From: Acidobacteriaceae bacterium
GTDB taxonomy: Bacteria > Acidobacteriota > Terriglobia > Terriglobales > Acidobacteriaceae
Assembly (NCBI GenBank): GCA_025360645.1
Contig: JANYBT010000124.1
Coordinates: forward strand, 1 to 37,236
DNA length: 37,236 nucleotides
Reading direction: 5' to 3'
Shown: positions 26,348-34,328 of the stretch, one piece after another
Position numbering within the stretch: position 1 is the first letter of the stretch
Layout: each line of letters starts with the position of its first letter
The notes under the pieces: model-generated
The model's input: the letters and a program-made list of their open reading frames with translations, nothing else
Databases searched by the model: none
What the model was told of the DNA's origin: nothing
Position numbers and translations under genes: made by a program

Positions 26348-26750
26348 AAAGACCTCTTCTCGCCTGTTTCACTCGGGCATGGGATTAAATATCGCTGAGC
26401 CGGCTGAGGCAAGCAGAATGACTATTCTGTTCGACGCGGCCTTCACCAAAGCGAGTACTGATAAAGACAAGACAACTATTGTCCCTCATTTTCGAGCCGC
26501 ATTCCAGTGCCACGCGCGTCACTTGCCCGCCGCTCGAAAACTACCGTCCATTTTCGCTTCTGGAAGAGTCCCCCGGATAGGTGCGCCGTCACTAGGCCGT
26601 GTGACGTCTGACGGCTGCGCTGGCGGTGGGCTGGAGGTGGGCTGGGCGGTCGGCTAGGCAACGAAGTGAGGGTTCCTTTCGGCGGTGACGAGGGCCGACG
26701 ACGGTTGCTCCGGGGAAGCTCGGCAGGCGGGAAACAAATCGACGCCAGCG
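26348..26750. other. Intergenic region upstream of pckG, no gene seen
   Basis: About 400 bases lie between the pckG start and the end of the next reverse-strand gene. The open frames here have no family resemblance and no ribosome site. Three pieces of structure stand out: a perfect 6-4-6 palindrome (26414-26429); TTTTCGAGC (26489-26497) with its complement GCTCGAAAA (26532-26540); and a G-rich stretch around 26620-26650. I see no tRNA or known RNA motif. The pckG promoter must be here, but only weak boxes are present (TATTTA near 26386-26391 on the minus strand). Confidence 0.6.
26414..26429. promoter_or_regulatory. Palindrome upstream of pckG, possible operator
   Basis: CAGAAT-GACT-ATTCTG is a perfect 6-bp inverted repeat with a four-base spacer, centred about 75 bases upstream of the pckG start. 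Its size and position fit a dimeric repressor or activator site. No known consensus is matched. Confidence 0.3.
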
Positions 26751-27107
26751 CTACTGCACCGCTGCCGCTTCGAAATCTTCCACCACCGCATCCAACTGGG
26801 CCAGCGTCTCGTCCACTGTAAGGGAGTACATCTCACGGCCCAGGCCTTCGCCCGACTCCAAAGCAGATTTCAGATAGTGCCCCGCAATCTCAATCGCCAG
26901 CGGATCGGTGATGGTGAGGCCGGTGCGCTTCTTGTACTCGACCCACGCCGGGTGCGGCAAGGCCACCCACACCGTCCGGCCATCGACCAGGAACTTGATG
27001 TCCACCGCATCGGCATGGCGCGTTGCAATGGCAACAATCAGAGCCTGATACAGGCAATGGACGGCTTTCTTCGTCCAGCGATCGGTGGCGGTAAAGTCTT
27101 TGTACAT
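26751..27107 (-). CDS. Small hypothetical protein
   Basis: A 118-residue soluble, acidic protein that I do not recognise. It starts MYKDFTATDRWTKKAVHCLY and has alternating strand and helix segments: FLVDGRTVWVALPHPAWVEYKK (split by AL) looks like two beta strands, followed by a helical second half (LAIEIAGHYLKSALESGEG and VDETLAQLDAVVEDFEAAAVQ). The start at 27107 is preferred on composition, although GGAG lies only one base before it; the frame stays open to 27185. It follows hisS by 125 bases on the same strand. No catalytic motif is apparent. Confidence 0.65.
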   Translation of the reverse strand: MYKDFTATDRWTKKAVHCLYQALIVAIATRHADAVDIKFLVDGRTVWVALPHPAWVEYKKRTGLTITDPLAIEIAGHYLKSALESGEGLGREMYSLTVDETLAQLDAVVEDFEAAAVQ

Positions 27108-27232
27108 ACTCCAAAAACTATAGCGGAGCGAGTGCCGCGGAGCAAACTGGGACCCAAGCTCCCCGGCCTGTGTGTCGCGAAGCAATTGGGCCGGAAAGTA
27201 ATCTGAGGGCGACTTTCAACAACGCTGCAAAA

Positions 27233-28807
27233 CTACTGAATGCTTTGCGCCAACTCCGCCCGCGGAACCGAGCGCTGTTCGCCGGTGGCCAGGTTCTTTA
27301 CGGCAAAGACGTTGGACTTGGCTTCGTTCTCGCCCAGAATCAGGATGTAGCGCGCTCCCAGCTTGGCAGCAGTTTCAAAAGACTTCTTCAGGCGGAAGGT
27401 TTCGTCGCCCAGTTCGACCACCAGGTCATGGCGGCGAAGTTCGCGGGCCAGGCGCGCGGCTTCGCGATTCATTCCTGCACCCAGCGGCGCCACGTACACA
27501 TCGGGCTTGCGCAAAACCGCTTCGGCCGTTTCCGTCAGCGACATCACCAACCGGTCCTCGCCAATGGCGAAACCAATTCCGGGCGCAGCGGGGCCGCCCA
27601 AAGCTTCCGAGAGGCCGTCATACCGTCCGCCTCCGAGAATGGCATTCTGCGCTCCCAATGCACCGTGGGTGAATTCGAACGCCGTGCGCGTGTAGTAGTC
27701 GAGGCCGCGCACCAGGCGGTTGTTTTGCAAAAAACGGATGTGGACGGAGTCTAGGATTGTTTTAACCTGGGCAAAGTGAATGTGGCACTCTTCGTCCAGA
27801 AAATTGGTGATGGTGGGGAGAGTGTCAATGATCGGCTGGTCTTCGGGCACCTTGCAGTCGAACACACGCAACGGGTTGGTGACGGCGCGGCGTTGGCAGT
27901 CGGCGCACATGGTCGGGGCAACTCCCTGAAGCGCATCTTTAAGGCGTTCCAAGTAGGCCGGACGACACCTTGCGCAGCCCACGGAATTCAGTTCGAGCGT
28001 CCAGCCGGTGATGCCGAGGCGGTCAAGCAGCGTGGCCAGCATCTCGAGAATCTCGGCGTCGCGGGCGGGTGACTCGCTGCCTGCGGTCGCCGGGCCAATG
28101 ACTTCCGCGCCAATTTGATAAAACTGGCGGTAGCGTCCTTTCTGCGGACGCTCGCGGCGAAACTGCGGCCCGATGTAGAAAAATTTGCTCAGGCCCCGGT
28201 CCCACATTTTGTGCTCGATATAGGCACGCACCACTCCGGCCGTATTCTCGGGGCGCAGGGTGAGGGACTGAGGGAAGCTGTCTATCGAAACCATCTCCGT
28301 AATTAAGGGCACCGATTTCAACGCTTCGAAGTTGCTCGGCAACGGTAATGCTGTGACCAATCGAAATTCCGTTGTTCGTTTTAGCTTTTCAGTTGCCAGT
28401 TGGAGCAAGAAAAGAGCTTCGGTCGTAAGCTGGTACGCAAAGACTATAAAGTTCCATTGGCCCTCAAGCTGGATAGACATCGTAGGAAGGGGAGACCGCA
28501 ACTGCGCGGCATCCGGGTCGACCTGGTCGAAAGCCTTAACGCCAGGAAACCTTGTAGTCGCCCACTTCCTGTAGACGGAGTAGTCAGCTGCCCTAGCTCC
28601 GTCCTCCCAGGTGTACATCTCCTTCGAAACGATGTCGGTATCTTCACCCACGCCGCGGGCAAATAGTTCGGTGCTCTCGAAAATGGGAGTGCGGATTTCG
28701 TGGAAGTTGTAGGCGCGGAACACATCGCGCACCGCCGTCTCGACAAAGTTCCACAGCGCCGTTTCGGGCGGCATCAGGTCGCGCGTGCCTCGGATCGCTT
28801 TAATCAT
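27233..28807 (-). CDS. hisS: Histidyl-tRNA synthetase with a large internal insertion
   Basis: HisRS charges tRNA-His. The start at 28807 (MIKAIRGTRDLMPPE) matches the family. Motif 1 region, motif 2 (GPQFRRERPQKGRYRQFYQ), the histidine-binding RGLDYYTRTAFEF and motif 3 (GIGFAIGEDRLVM) are intact, and a C-terminal anticodon-binding domain follows. The protein is 524 residues, against about 415-430 normally. The excess lies at residues 71-179, between KEMYTWEDG and SLTLRPENTAG, which are nearly adjacent in typical HisRS. Removing it gives 415 residues. The inserted part has no stop codon and keeps frame, so the enzyme is probably functional. The gamma-carbonic anhydrase gene ends 16 bases upstream, suggesting cotranscription. 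Confidence 0.94.
   Translation of the reverse strand: MIKAIRGTRDLMPPETALWNFVETAVRDVFRAYNFHEIRTPIFESTELFARGVGEDTDIVSKEMYTWEDGARAADYSVYRKWATTRFPGVKAFDQVDPDAAQLRSPLPTMSIQLEGQWNFIVFAYQLTTEALFLLQLATEKLKRTTEFRLVTALPLPSNFEALKSVPLITEMVSIDSFPQSLTLRPENTAGVVRAYIEHKMWDRGLSKFFYIGPQFRRERPQKGRYRQFYQIGAEVIGPATAGSESPARDAEILEMLATLLDRLGITGWTLELNSVGCARCRPAYLERLKDALQGVAPTMCADCQRRAVTNPLRVFDCKVPEDQPIIDTLPTITNFLDEECHIHFAQVKTILDSVHIRFLQNNRLVRGLDYYTRTAFEFTHGALGAQNAILGGGRYDGLSEALGGPAAPGIGFAIGEDRLVMSLTETAEAVLRKPDVYVAPLGAGMNREAARLARELRRHDLVVELGDETFRLKKSFETAAKLGARYILILGENEAKSNVFAVKNLATGEQRSVPRAELAQSIQ
28271..28597 (-). other. In-frame insertion of about 109 codons within hisS
   Basis: This segment has no counterpart in standard HisRS. 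It encodes a hydrophobic/basic helical-looking stretch (FAYQLTTEALFLLQLATEKL) and is GC-poor: by hand count 116 of 240 bases (48 %) at 28261-28500 are G or C, against over 60 % in the neighbouring hisS sequence. It is too short for a usual intein and lacks intein end residues. Confidence 0.75.
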
Positions 28808-28823
28808 TTGGGATCGTGAGCCT

Positions 28824-29357
28824 TCAGATCGTCTGGCTGCCCATCTCCGCTTCTGCCAAATACGACTCGGTGTAGCCAAGATAATTCCGCGCGTACTGCA
28901 GAATCATCTCCTGATCTTTTTCGTCGAGCTTGCGGCGAAACTTGCCGGGCGACCCCATCCACAGCGAGCCCGGTTCGACAATCGTCTTCTCGGGAATCAG
29001 CGTGCCCGCGGCGATAATGGAACCCGCGCCAATCACCGCGCCATTCAAAATCGTGGAACCCATGCCAATCAGGCAGCGGTCTTCCACCACGCATCCGTGC
29101 AGCGTCACCGAGTGGCCCACTGTGACCCAATCGCCAACCGTAACGCTATACACGCCCTTCATGCCGTGCAATACGCTGCAATCCTGAATGCTAGTGTGCG
29201 AGCCGACCCGAATGGAGTGCACGTCGCCGCGCAAAACCGCGCACATCCAGACGCTGGAGCGCTCGCCCAGCCTGACGTCGCCGATGAGCTGCGCCGAGGC
29301 GTCCACGTAACAGGTGGAGGGGAATTGCGGAGTGATGCCTTTGTAAGACCGGATCAT
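28824..29357 (-). CDS. Gamma-carbonic anhydrase family protein (hexapeptide-repeat)
   Basis: A 177-residue left-handed beta-helix protein of the gamma-CA/YrdA/PaaY family, active as a trimer. The three zinc histidines are H64 (SVLHG), H82 and H87 (GHSVTLHG), with the five-residue spacing between the last two seen in archaeal Cam. R43 and D45 in VLRGDVHSIRVG match Cam's conserved Arg-Asp pair. The acidic loop of true Cam, needed for fast catalysis, is not evident, so high carbonic anhydrase activity is uncertain. The C-terminal helix (DQEMILQYARNYLGY) is typical. It is followed by hisS sixteen bases later on the same strand. Confidence 0.9.
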   Translation of the reverse strand: MIRSYKGITPQFPSTCYVDASAQLIGDVRLGERSSVWMCAVLRGDVHSIRVGSHTSIQDCSVLHGMKGVYSVTVGDWVTVGHSVTLHGCVVEDRCLIGMGSTILNGAVIGAGSIIAAGTLIPEKTIVEPGSLWMGSPGKFRRKLDEKDQEMILQYARNYLGYTESYLAEAEMGSQTI

Positions 29358-29492
29358 GGGTAATGTTTGAAAATATCACGGGCCTCGACGTTCCCGCAGG
29401 GTTTGTCAATCCATCGCAGTTCGATAGTCGCTTTGGATCCACAGGCCGCTTTGGAAATGATACTTGGAAATCTGCGGCGATGGCCAAATCGA

Positions 29493-29508
29493 CGTGATTT
29501 GGGTCACA
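29493..29508. promoter_or_regulatory. CRP/FNR-like palindrome upstream of the TonB receptor gene
   Basis: CGTGA-TTTGGG-TCACA matches nine of the ten specified bases of the E. coli CRP consensus TGTGA-N6-TCACA. It is centred about 105 bases before the receptor start. CRP/FNR-family proteins are widespread, but their use of this exact site in this organism is assumed. Confidence 0.4.
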
Positions 29509-29605
29509 TCGTTCAGTTGCGGCGGAGTGATATATAGAAGGGGTTCTCCTAGGTCTCCCCGGAATCCCCTCCGATTCCAAACTCTTCGGACGAAGGTGGA
29601 TTCCT

Positions 29606-32600
29606 ATGTCTCGCTCGGCAGGGCACAACGGTCTGTTCTCTCTCCGTTTTTGTGGTTGGGTGGCGTTCGCCGCGCTTTTTGCGACGGTCCTTGCGACGGT
29701 CCTGGTCGCGGCGCAAGATGCATCGACCGGTGCGGTCCGCGGGTCGGTCGCCGATGCGGGCGGGAATCGCGTGGCCTGGGCGAGCGTCGTACTGGTCAAC
29801 AGCGCCACTGCCCAGCGCTACACCACGGCGACCGATGACAACGGAAACTTTGCTTTCGACCTGCTGCCGCCCGGCGACTATGCTGCTCGGGCCGAAGCCA
29901 GCCTCATGTCACCGCAGGTCTCGCCGCAATTGCATGTTGACGTCGGCGGCGCCACCCAGCTCGCGTTCAAGCTCGGGGTGGCCGGGACCAAAGAGACGGT
30001 CACGGTATCCGGCGCTCCGCCGCTGGTCGAGACTGTGCCCAGTTCGGTTTCCGCGCTGATTGACGAACGCGCCATCAGCGACCTGCCGCTGAACGGGCGG
30101 CGCTTCACCGATCTCGCCCTCCTCACCCCGGGCGTCACTCAAGACCCGCGCGGCATGACTTCCACCTCCAACGGCGACCTGGCATTCGGCGGCATTCGCG
30201 GCTTCCAGTCGAGCTTTCTGGTGGACGGCGCCGACAACAACAACGGGTTCTTTTCGCAAGCCCGCGGACGCTATCGCGCGCCCTATCAGTTTTCCAACGA
30301 AGTGGTGCAAGAGTTCCGCGTATCGTCGAACGCCTATGGAGTTGAGCTGGGACGGTCGGGCGGCGCAGTGGTGAACGTTGTCACCAAATCCGGCAGCAAT
30401 CATTGGCATGGCACGGCGTTCTACTATCTGCGGGACCGGGCGCTGAACGCGACTCCGGCGTATTTGACCTTCAAGCCGAAAGACCGGCAGCACCAGTTCG
30501 GGTTCACCGTCGGTGGGCCGATCCAGCGCAACAAGACCTTCTTCTTCGCCGGATTCGACCAGCACATCTTCCACGTGCCCACGGTGGTGCAATTCCTGAA
30601 TGGCAGTACGGTGCTAGTGCCGCTGAAGGGGCCGGAGCCGCTGTCTCACGGAGACTACGAAGACAGCGACAAGGCGCTGGTGTTTGGCGCTGCGGCGCAA
30701 CTCAACACCATGGCCGGCCAGTACCAGTCGGCATTACTGGGGAATGCGGGGTTTCTGAAAATCGATACTGTTCTCAGCCAGCACAACCATCTCTCGGCGC
30801 GGCTCAGCACCTCGCAGCACCACGGGCAGAACAACGTGTTCTTCGACCCATCGAGCCCCATCACCGCCTACACCCAATCGGGCAACGGGGAAGAGAGCGT
30901 GGCCACCGAGAGCGCCGCGCTTTCCCTGACTAGCGGGATCACACCGCGGCTGATCAGTCATTTGCGGGTACAGTTTTCTCGCGACCTGCAGGAATCGAGT
31001 GCGAACTCCAGCGATCCGCGCACCCGCATCACCAGGGTGTTAGACGGATTCGGTCGATCGTCCATCCTGCCCCGCCGAACCCGCGAACACCGCCTGCATC
31101 TGGCGGAAACGTTCAGTCTCGAAGGCAGCCGCCACGCCTGGAAATTTGGCGGAGACGCGCTCTTGACCTGGACCTCCAACTTCTTTCCGTCGCTATTCGG
31201 CGGGGAATATATTTTCGACAACATTCGGGTCAACCCGTTCACCTTCGAGCCACAGCTGGCGGGGATGAAGACTACGCCGCTGCGCGCCTATGCCCACCAG
31301 GTGCCGCGTTATTACATACAGAATTTCGGATCGGCGGGGTCGAATCCGGATACCAACGAGTACTCGGCTTTTCTGCAGGACACGGTGCGGGTGACCAATC
31401 GCCTCGCGCTGAGCCTGGGGGTGCGGTACGACCTGCAAACCTTCTCCACCAAGGGGCTGGTGTCGAATCCCCTGTGGCCAGCGTCAGGGAAAGTCCCGTT
31501 CGATGACAATAACTTCGCCCCGCGTGTTGGTCTGGCCTATTCCCTAGGCCACGTGCGGCCGTTGGTGATTCGCGCCGGATATGGCTGGTTCTACAGTCGG
31601 GTTCCGCAGATCTACACCTCCGCCGTGGCCACCAAGAACGGGATGGCGGCAACTCACCTGCTACTCAAGAATGCAGATTTTTACGACCACCAGATCTTCC
31701 CCACCTATCCCACGCCCATGGTGAGTTGTGCGATGAAGGCGGCGTTCTGCGCAGCGCCCCCGGATTTAGCCAGCCACTCGTCGACCGAGATTTCTGCATT
31801 TTCGCCGGACTTCCGCACTCCCAAGGTTCATCAAGCGAGCCTGCACCTGGAGCGTGAGTTTGCCGACCACTTTGCATTGGGCGCATCTTATCTCTACGTG
31901 CACGGACAAAACCTGATCCGTTCCCGCGATGTGAACCTGCCTAAGCCAGTGAACTACTCCTACCCGGTCTATGACGACTCGGGCGTCAATTTGCTGGGGT
32001 ATTACGATGTCGCGTCGTTTTCGACGTGGCAGATGTCGCGCTCGCTGACTTGTCCGTATCCGCCGTGCATCAACCCGCTGGCGCGGCCCATCCCGCAACT
32101 GGCTTCCATCAACCAGTTCGACAGCGCGTCGTCGAGCGTGTACCACGCCATGACCGTGTCGCTGCGGCGGCGCATGACCAACGGTTTGTACTTCCGGCTG
32201 GCCTACACCTGGGCGCACGCCATCGATGATGTGCAGGATGCCTTGGTGGCTGGACGTCCCGCAGTGGTACAAAACTCCTACGCCACTTCTTCCGAACGAG
32301 GCTCGAGCGTCACCGACCAGCGGCATCGCCTGGTATTTTCGTGGATTGGAGAGCCGCAGCCTTTCAACGGGCAGCATCCTCTGTTAGCCAAAGCCTTTAA
32401 TGACTGGAAGTTAGCTGGGGTCATGACCATAGGCAGCGGGCGCCCGGTGACCGCACAAATCATCGGCGATGCCAACGGGGACGACAATTCCAGCAACGAC
32501 CGGCTCCCGGGCGTGGGAAGGAATTCCTCGGTGGGTCCCGACTACTTCACTGCCGACGTGCGCACCACGCGTAAGTTGTACATAGGAAAGCGGTTGAAGC

Positions 32601-32824
32601 TGGATCTGATGGTCGAGGTGTTCAATTTATTCAACCATACCAACCAGCGCCTACTCACCACCGACGATTTTTTTGGCGGGCTGGCCGCGCAATTCATTCC
32701 CTACTCGACCAAAGCAGGGTCGAAAGTGTATCCGGCGTACTATCAAAAGTCGACGGGATACCTGAAACCTTCCAGCGCGTATGCGCCGCGGCAGCTTCAG
32801 TTGGCGCTGAAATTCATGTTCTAG
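29606..32824 (+). CDS. TonB-dependent receptor with carboxypeptidase regulatory-like domain (Oar-like)
   Basis: A 1072-residue outer membrane receptor. A signal peptide (about 1-36, ending VLVAAQ) is followed by a carboxypeptidase-regulatory-like beta-sandwich (about 40-125: GAVRGSVADAGGNRV...TTATDDNGNFAFDLLPPGDY). The plug domain follows (about 135-270: LPLNGRRFTDLALLTPGV, FLVDGADNNNGFF, VVNVVTKSGSNHWHG), then a long beta-barrel ending in a terminal phenylalanine (LALKFMF). Proteins of this kind are strongly expanded in Acidobacteria and are thought to import large glycans, peptides or siderophores. The ligand is unknown; no partner genes adjoin. AAGGTGG lies ten bases upstream of the ATG. 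Confidence 0.95.
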   Translation: MSRSAGHNGLFSLRFCGWVAFAALFATVLATVLVAAQDASTGAVRGSVADAGGNRVAWASVVLVNSATAQRYTTATDDNGNFAFDLLPPGDYAARAEASLMSPQVSPQLHVDVGGATQLAFKLGVAGTKETVTVSGAPPLVETVPSSVSALIDERAISDLPLNGRRFTDLALLTPGVTQDPRGMTSTSNGDLAFGGIRGFQSSFLVDGADNNNGFFSQARGRYRAPYQFSNEVVQEFRVSSNAYGVELGRSGGAVVNVVTKSGSNHWHGTAFYYLRDRALNATPAYLTFKPKDRQHQFGFTVGGPIQRNKTFFFAGFDQHIFHVPTVVQFLNGSTVLVPLKGPEPLSHGDYEDSDKALVFGAAAQLNTMAGQYQSALLGNAGFLKIDTVLSQHNHLSARLSTSQHHGQNNVFFDPSSPITAYTQSGNGEESVATESAALSLTSGITPRLISHLRVQFSRDLQESSANSSDPRTRITRVLDGFGRSSILPRRTREHRLHLAETFSLEGSRHAWKFGGDALLTWTSNFFPSLFGGEYIFDNIRVNPFTFEPQLAGMKTTPLRAYAHQVPRYYIQNFGSAGSNPDTNEYSAFLQDTVRVTNRLALSLGVRYDLQTFSTKGLVSNPLWPASGKVPFDDNNFAPRVGLAYSLGHVRPLVIRAGYGWFYSRVPQIYTSAVATKNGMAATHLLLKNADFYDHQIFPTYPTPMVSCAMKAAFCAAPPDLASHSSTEISAFSPDFRTPKVHQASLHLEREFADHFALGASYLYVHGQNLIRSRDVNLPKPVNYSYPVYDDSGVNLLGYYDVASFSTWQMSRSLTCPYPPCINPLARPIPQLASINQFDSASSSVYHAMTVSLRRRMTNGLYFRLAYTWAHAIDDVQDALVAGRPAVVQNSYATSSERGSSVTDQRHRLVFSWIGEPQPFNGQHPLLAKAFNDWKLAGVMTIGSGRPVTAQIIGDANGDDNSSNDRLPGVGRNSSVGPDYFTADVRTTRKLYIGKRLKLDLMVEVFNLFNHTNQRLLTTDDFFGGLAAQFIPYSTKAGSKVYPAYYQKSTGYLKPSSAYAPRQLQLALKFMF

Positions 32825-32868
32825 CCCGGGCGAAAGCGAAAGGATTTTTGCATTTTCGTTCAAAATTT

Positions 32869-32897
32869 TTGACTTTTCGCTTGACTTGGACTATCTA
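32869..32897 (+). promoter_or_regulatory. Strong sigma70-type promoter for rpsU
   Basis: TTGACT (32869-32874) and TATCTA (32892-32897) are spaced by exactly 17 bases, about 57 bases upstream of the rpsU start. The region is notably AT-rich for this genome. Between promoter and gene lie AAGGGAGG (32913-32920) and a small hairpin, GCCCT-AATC-AGGGC. Confidence 0.7.
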
Positions 32898-32953
32898 ACC
32901 TTGAAATAACTTAAGGGAGGCCCTAATCAGGGCTGGTTTGGGGGTGTTGTTCG

Positions 32954-33151
32954 TTGGCGGAAATTCGACTTCAAGAGGGCGAGTCCCTCGAGAACGCGCT
33001 ACGCCGGTTTAAACGCAAGGTGCAGCAGGAAGACATTATTAAAGAAGTAAAACGTCATTCCTTCTACCTGAAGCCGGGCGAAAAGAAGCGCGTGAAAGAA
33101 GCATTGGCACGCAAGCGGAGCCGAAAAAAGGCACGCAAAGAAGCAGAGTAG
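32954..33151 (+). CDS. rpsU: 30S ribosomal protein S21
   Basis: S21 is a small basic protein near the anti-Shine-Dalgarno end of 16S rRNA. The 65 residues match the family throughout: EGESLENALRRFKRKVQQ, the F-Y-L-K-P-G-E-KK motif, and a K/R-rich tail (RKRSRKKARKEAE). Translation begins at TTG (32954); no ATG or GTG is in frame downstream of a stop codon at 32924. A GGGGTG seven bases before the TTG is the likely ribosome site. A better Shine-Dalgarno sequence (AAGGGAGG) lies too far upstream, separated by a hairpin. A strong terminator follows. Confidence 0.93.
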   Translation: MAEIRLQEGESLENALRRFKRKVQQEDIIKEVKRHSFYLKPGEKKRVKEALARKRSRKKARKEAE

Positions 33152-33159
33152 TAGTTTTG

Positions 33160-33197
33160 CGGGCCGCTGCCCCGGCAGCGGCCCGTTTCCCTTTTTT
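33160..33197 (+). terminator. Rho-independent terminator after rpsU
   Basis: CGGGCCGCTGCC and GGCAGCGGCCCG (33160-33185) form a perfect 12-bp stem with a very small loop, followed by TTTCCCTTTTTT. Just beyond it is another palindrome, GCCCAAGG-CT-CCTTGGGC (33198-33215). Confidence 0.9.
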
Positions 33198-33255
33198 GCC
33201 CAAGGCTCCTTGGGCGGCGGTAGCGCTTTCATTCCTCAGGCTTTATAGATGTAAT

Positions 33256-33278
33256 CCGCGCTCGGTCTCGAAGCGCGG
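33256..33278. repeat. Inverted repeat in the leader region of the zinc-ribbon gene
   Basis: CCGCGCT and AGCGCGG form a perfect 7-bp stem with a nine-base loop. It lies about 125 bases before the next gene's start and has no T run after it, so it is not an obvious terminator. Its role is unknown. Confidence 0.4.
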
Positions 33279-33403
33279 AGGGCCGAATCCAGGGTGCAGC
33301 AAAATTGAGGGGGGTGTTACAGAACTCACATCGTGGGGCGTGCGGCAGTTCCCCCTGTCGCCAGCGTTCCTGCGTGTGGGAAAGCCGAAGGGAGCATCTC
33401 TCC

Positions 33404-33715
33404 ATGGAATTCCAGGACAAGACTCTCACCTGCATCGATTGCGGAGCTGGGTTTGTTTTCACCGCAGGAGAACAGAGTTTTTTTTACGACAAGCATTTTC
33501 GGAACGAACCCAAGCGGTGCCGCCCCTGCAAGAGCAAGCGCATGGCCCTGGTGGCCGCGCCCTCGAGCAGTCGCCGCAGCGGCAAGGTGGAAACCCGCGC
33601 TACCTGTTCGCAGTGCGGCAAAGATACCACCATCCCATTCCGTCCAACTCAGGGGCGACCGGTGTTTTGCCGGGACTGCTTTCAACACCAGCGCGGGACT
33701 TCCGCGTCCGCCTGA
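33404..33715 (+). CDS. Zinc-ribbon domain protein
   Basis: A 103-residue protein with two zinc modules. The first (about 1-45) has CIDC and CRPC pairs around FTAGEQSFFYDKHF, as in the probable zinc-ribbon family zf-trcl. The second (about 66-95) has CSQCGKDTTIPFRPTQGRPVFC split as C-x2-C-x17-C-x2-C, ending CRDC, which fits the CxxC-x17-CxxC domain. A serine/arginine-rich linker (APSSSRRSGK) joins them. The start at 33404 has AAGGGAG nearby; a longer frame from 33305 is not supported. Such proteins are common in Acidobacteria and Chloroflexi and have no established function; nucleic acid binding is plausible. Confidence 0.85.
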   Translation: MEFQDKTLTCIDCGAGFVFTAGEQSFFYDKHFRNEPKRCRPCKSKRMALVAAPSSSRRSGKVETRATCSQCGKDTTIPFRPTQGRPVFCRDCFQHQRGTSASA

Positions 33716-33885
33716 TGGCCTTGAGTGAAGGGCCGGCAGAGCTTCCTGGGTTCCGTTGGAACCGGGGTCAAAGATCGGGGATTGGCTCGTTCAGCGCTCT
33801 CTCCGGCGCGGGCCAGGGATCCCACGGGGCACTGCTCGCCTGGATTCGATGGACTGGGCCGTATCTCCGCACGATTTGGGAGTGC

Positions 33886-34254
33886 TCAATCTGTGCGCTG
33901 ATTGTGCTCGGCGAGCAGACGCTTCACTCGATCCACGAGCGCCTGGGTACCGACGGGTTTCACAAGCACGGCACGCGTACCGGACTGCGTCTGATCGAGC
34001 GGAAGTGCGCTCAAAATCGCGATCGCGGGATGGTAGCTCTGGCGCTCAGCCTCGTCCACTACCTTGCGCCCGGCGTCGTCGGTTTCCATGCGGACATCAG
34101 TAATGACCAGTTCATAGCGGGCCGCCTGCAGATTTTGGATGGCCTGGGCGCTGGACTCAGCCGTGTCCACTTCGAAGCCGTGAAGCTCGAGCACCGCCTT
34201 GATGGTAAGCCGGACCGCCGCGTCGTCATCCACCAGTAGAATGCGTTGCTTCAT
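33886..34254 (-). CDS. Single-domain response regulator (CheY-like receiver)
   Basis: A 122-residue receiver domain with no output domain. Acidic pocket residues D9-D11 (ILLVDDDAA), the phosphoacceptor D53 (VITDVRM), S82 at the switch position and K99 (VLVKP) are all present, so it should be phosphorylated by a histidine kinase. No kinase gene is in the window, so it is an orphan. The region after D53 (METDDAGRKVVDEAERQ) is unusually polar for the alpha-3 helix but of normal length. It is transcribed divergently from mtaB, with only 74 bases between them. Confidence 0.92.
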   Translation of the reverse strand: MKQRILLVDDDAAVRLTIKAVLELHGFEVDTAESSAQAIQNLQAARYELVITDVRMETDDAGRKVVDEAERQSYHPAIAILSALPLDQTQSGTRAVLVKPVGTQALVDRVKRLLAEHNQRTD

Positions 34255-34328
34255 GGCTGAGAATCATGGCACTGAGGATTGTGATTGCGCCTGCAAACCG
34301 TCAGTATGACATGGACTAGTATAGAAGC

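Noticed and set aside
26348-26750. Structured RNA upstream of pckG
   Set aside because: Inverted arms exist, but no known RNA motif or consistent fold could be traced by eye.
28271-28597. Intein or group I intron in hisS
   Set aside because: At 109 residues it is shorter than usual inteins, lacks the Cys/Ser start and His-Asn end, and is an open frame with no ribozyme-like pairing seen.
33157-34239. Long 360-codon forward open frame
   Set aside because: It overlaps the zinc-ribbon gene in another frame and the receiver gene on the other strand, and has no recognisable domain.
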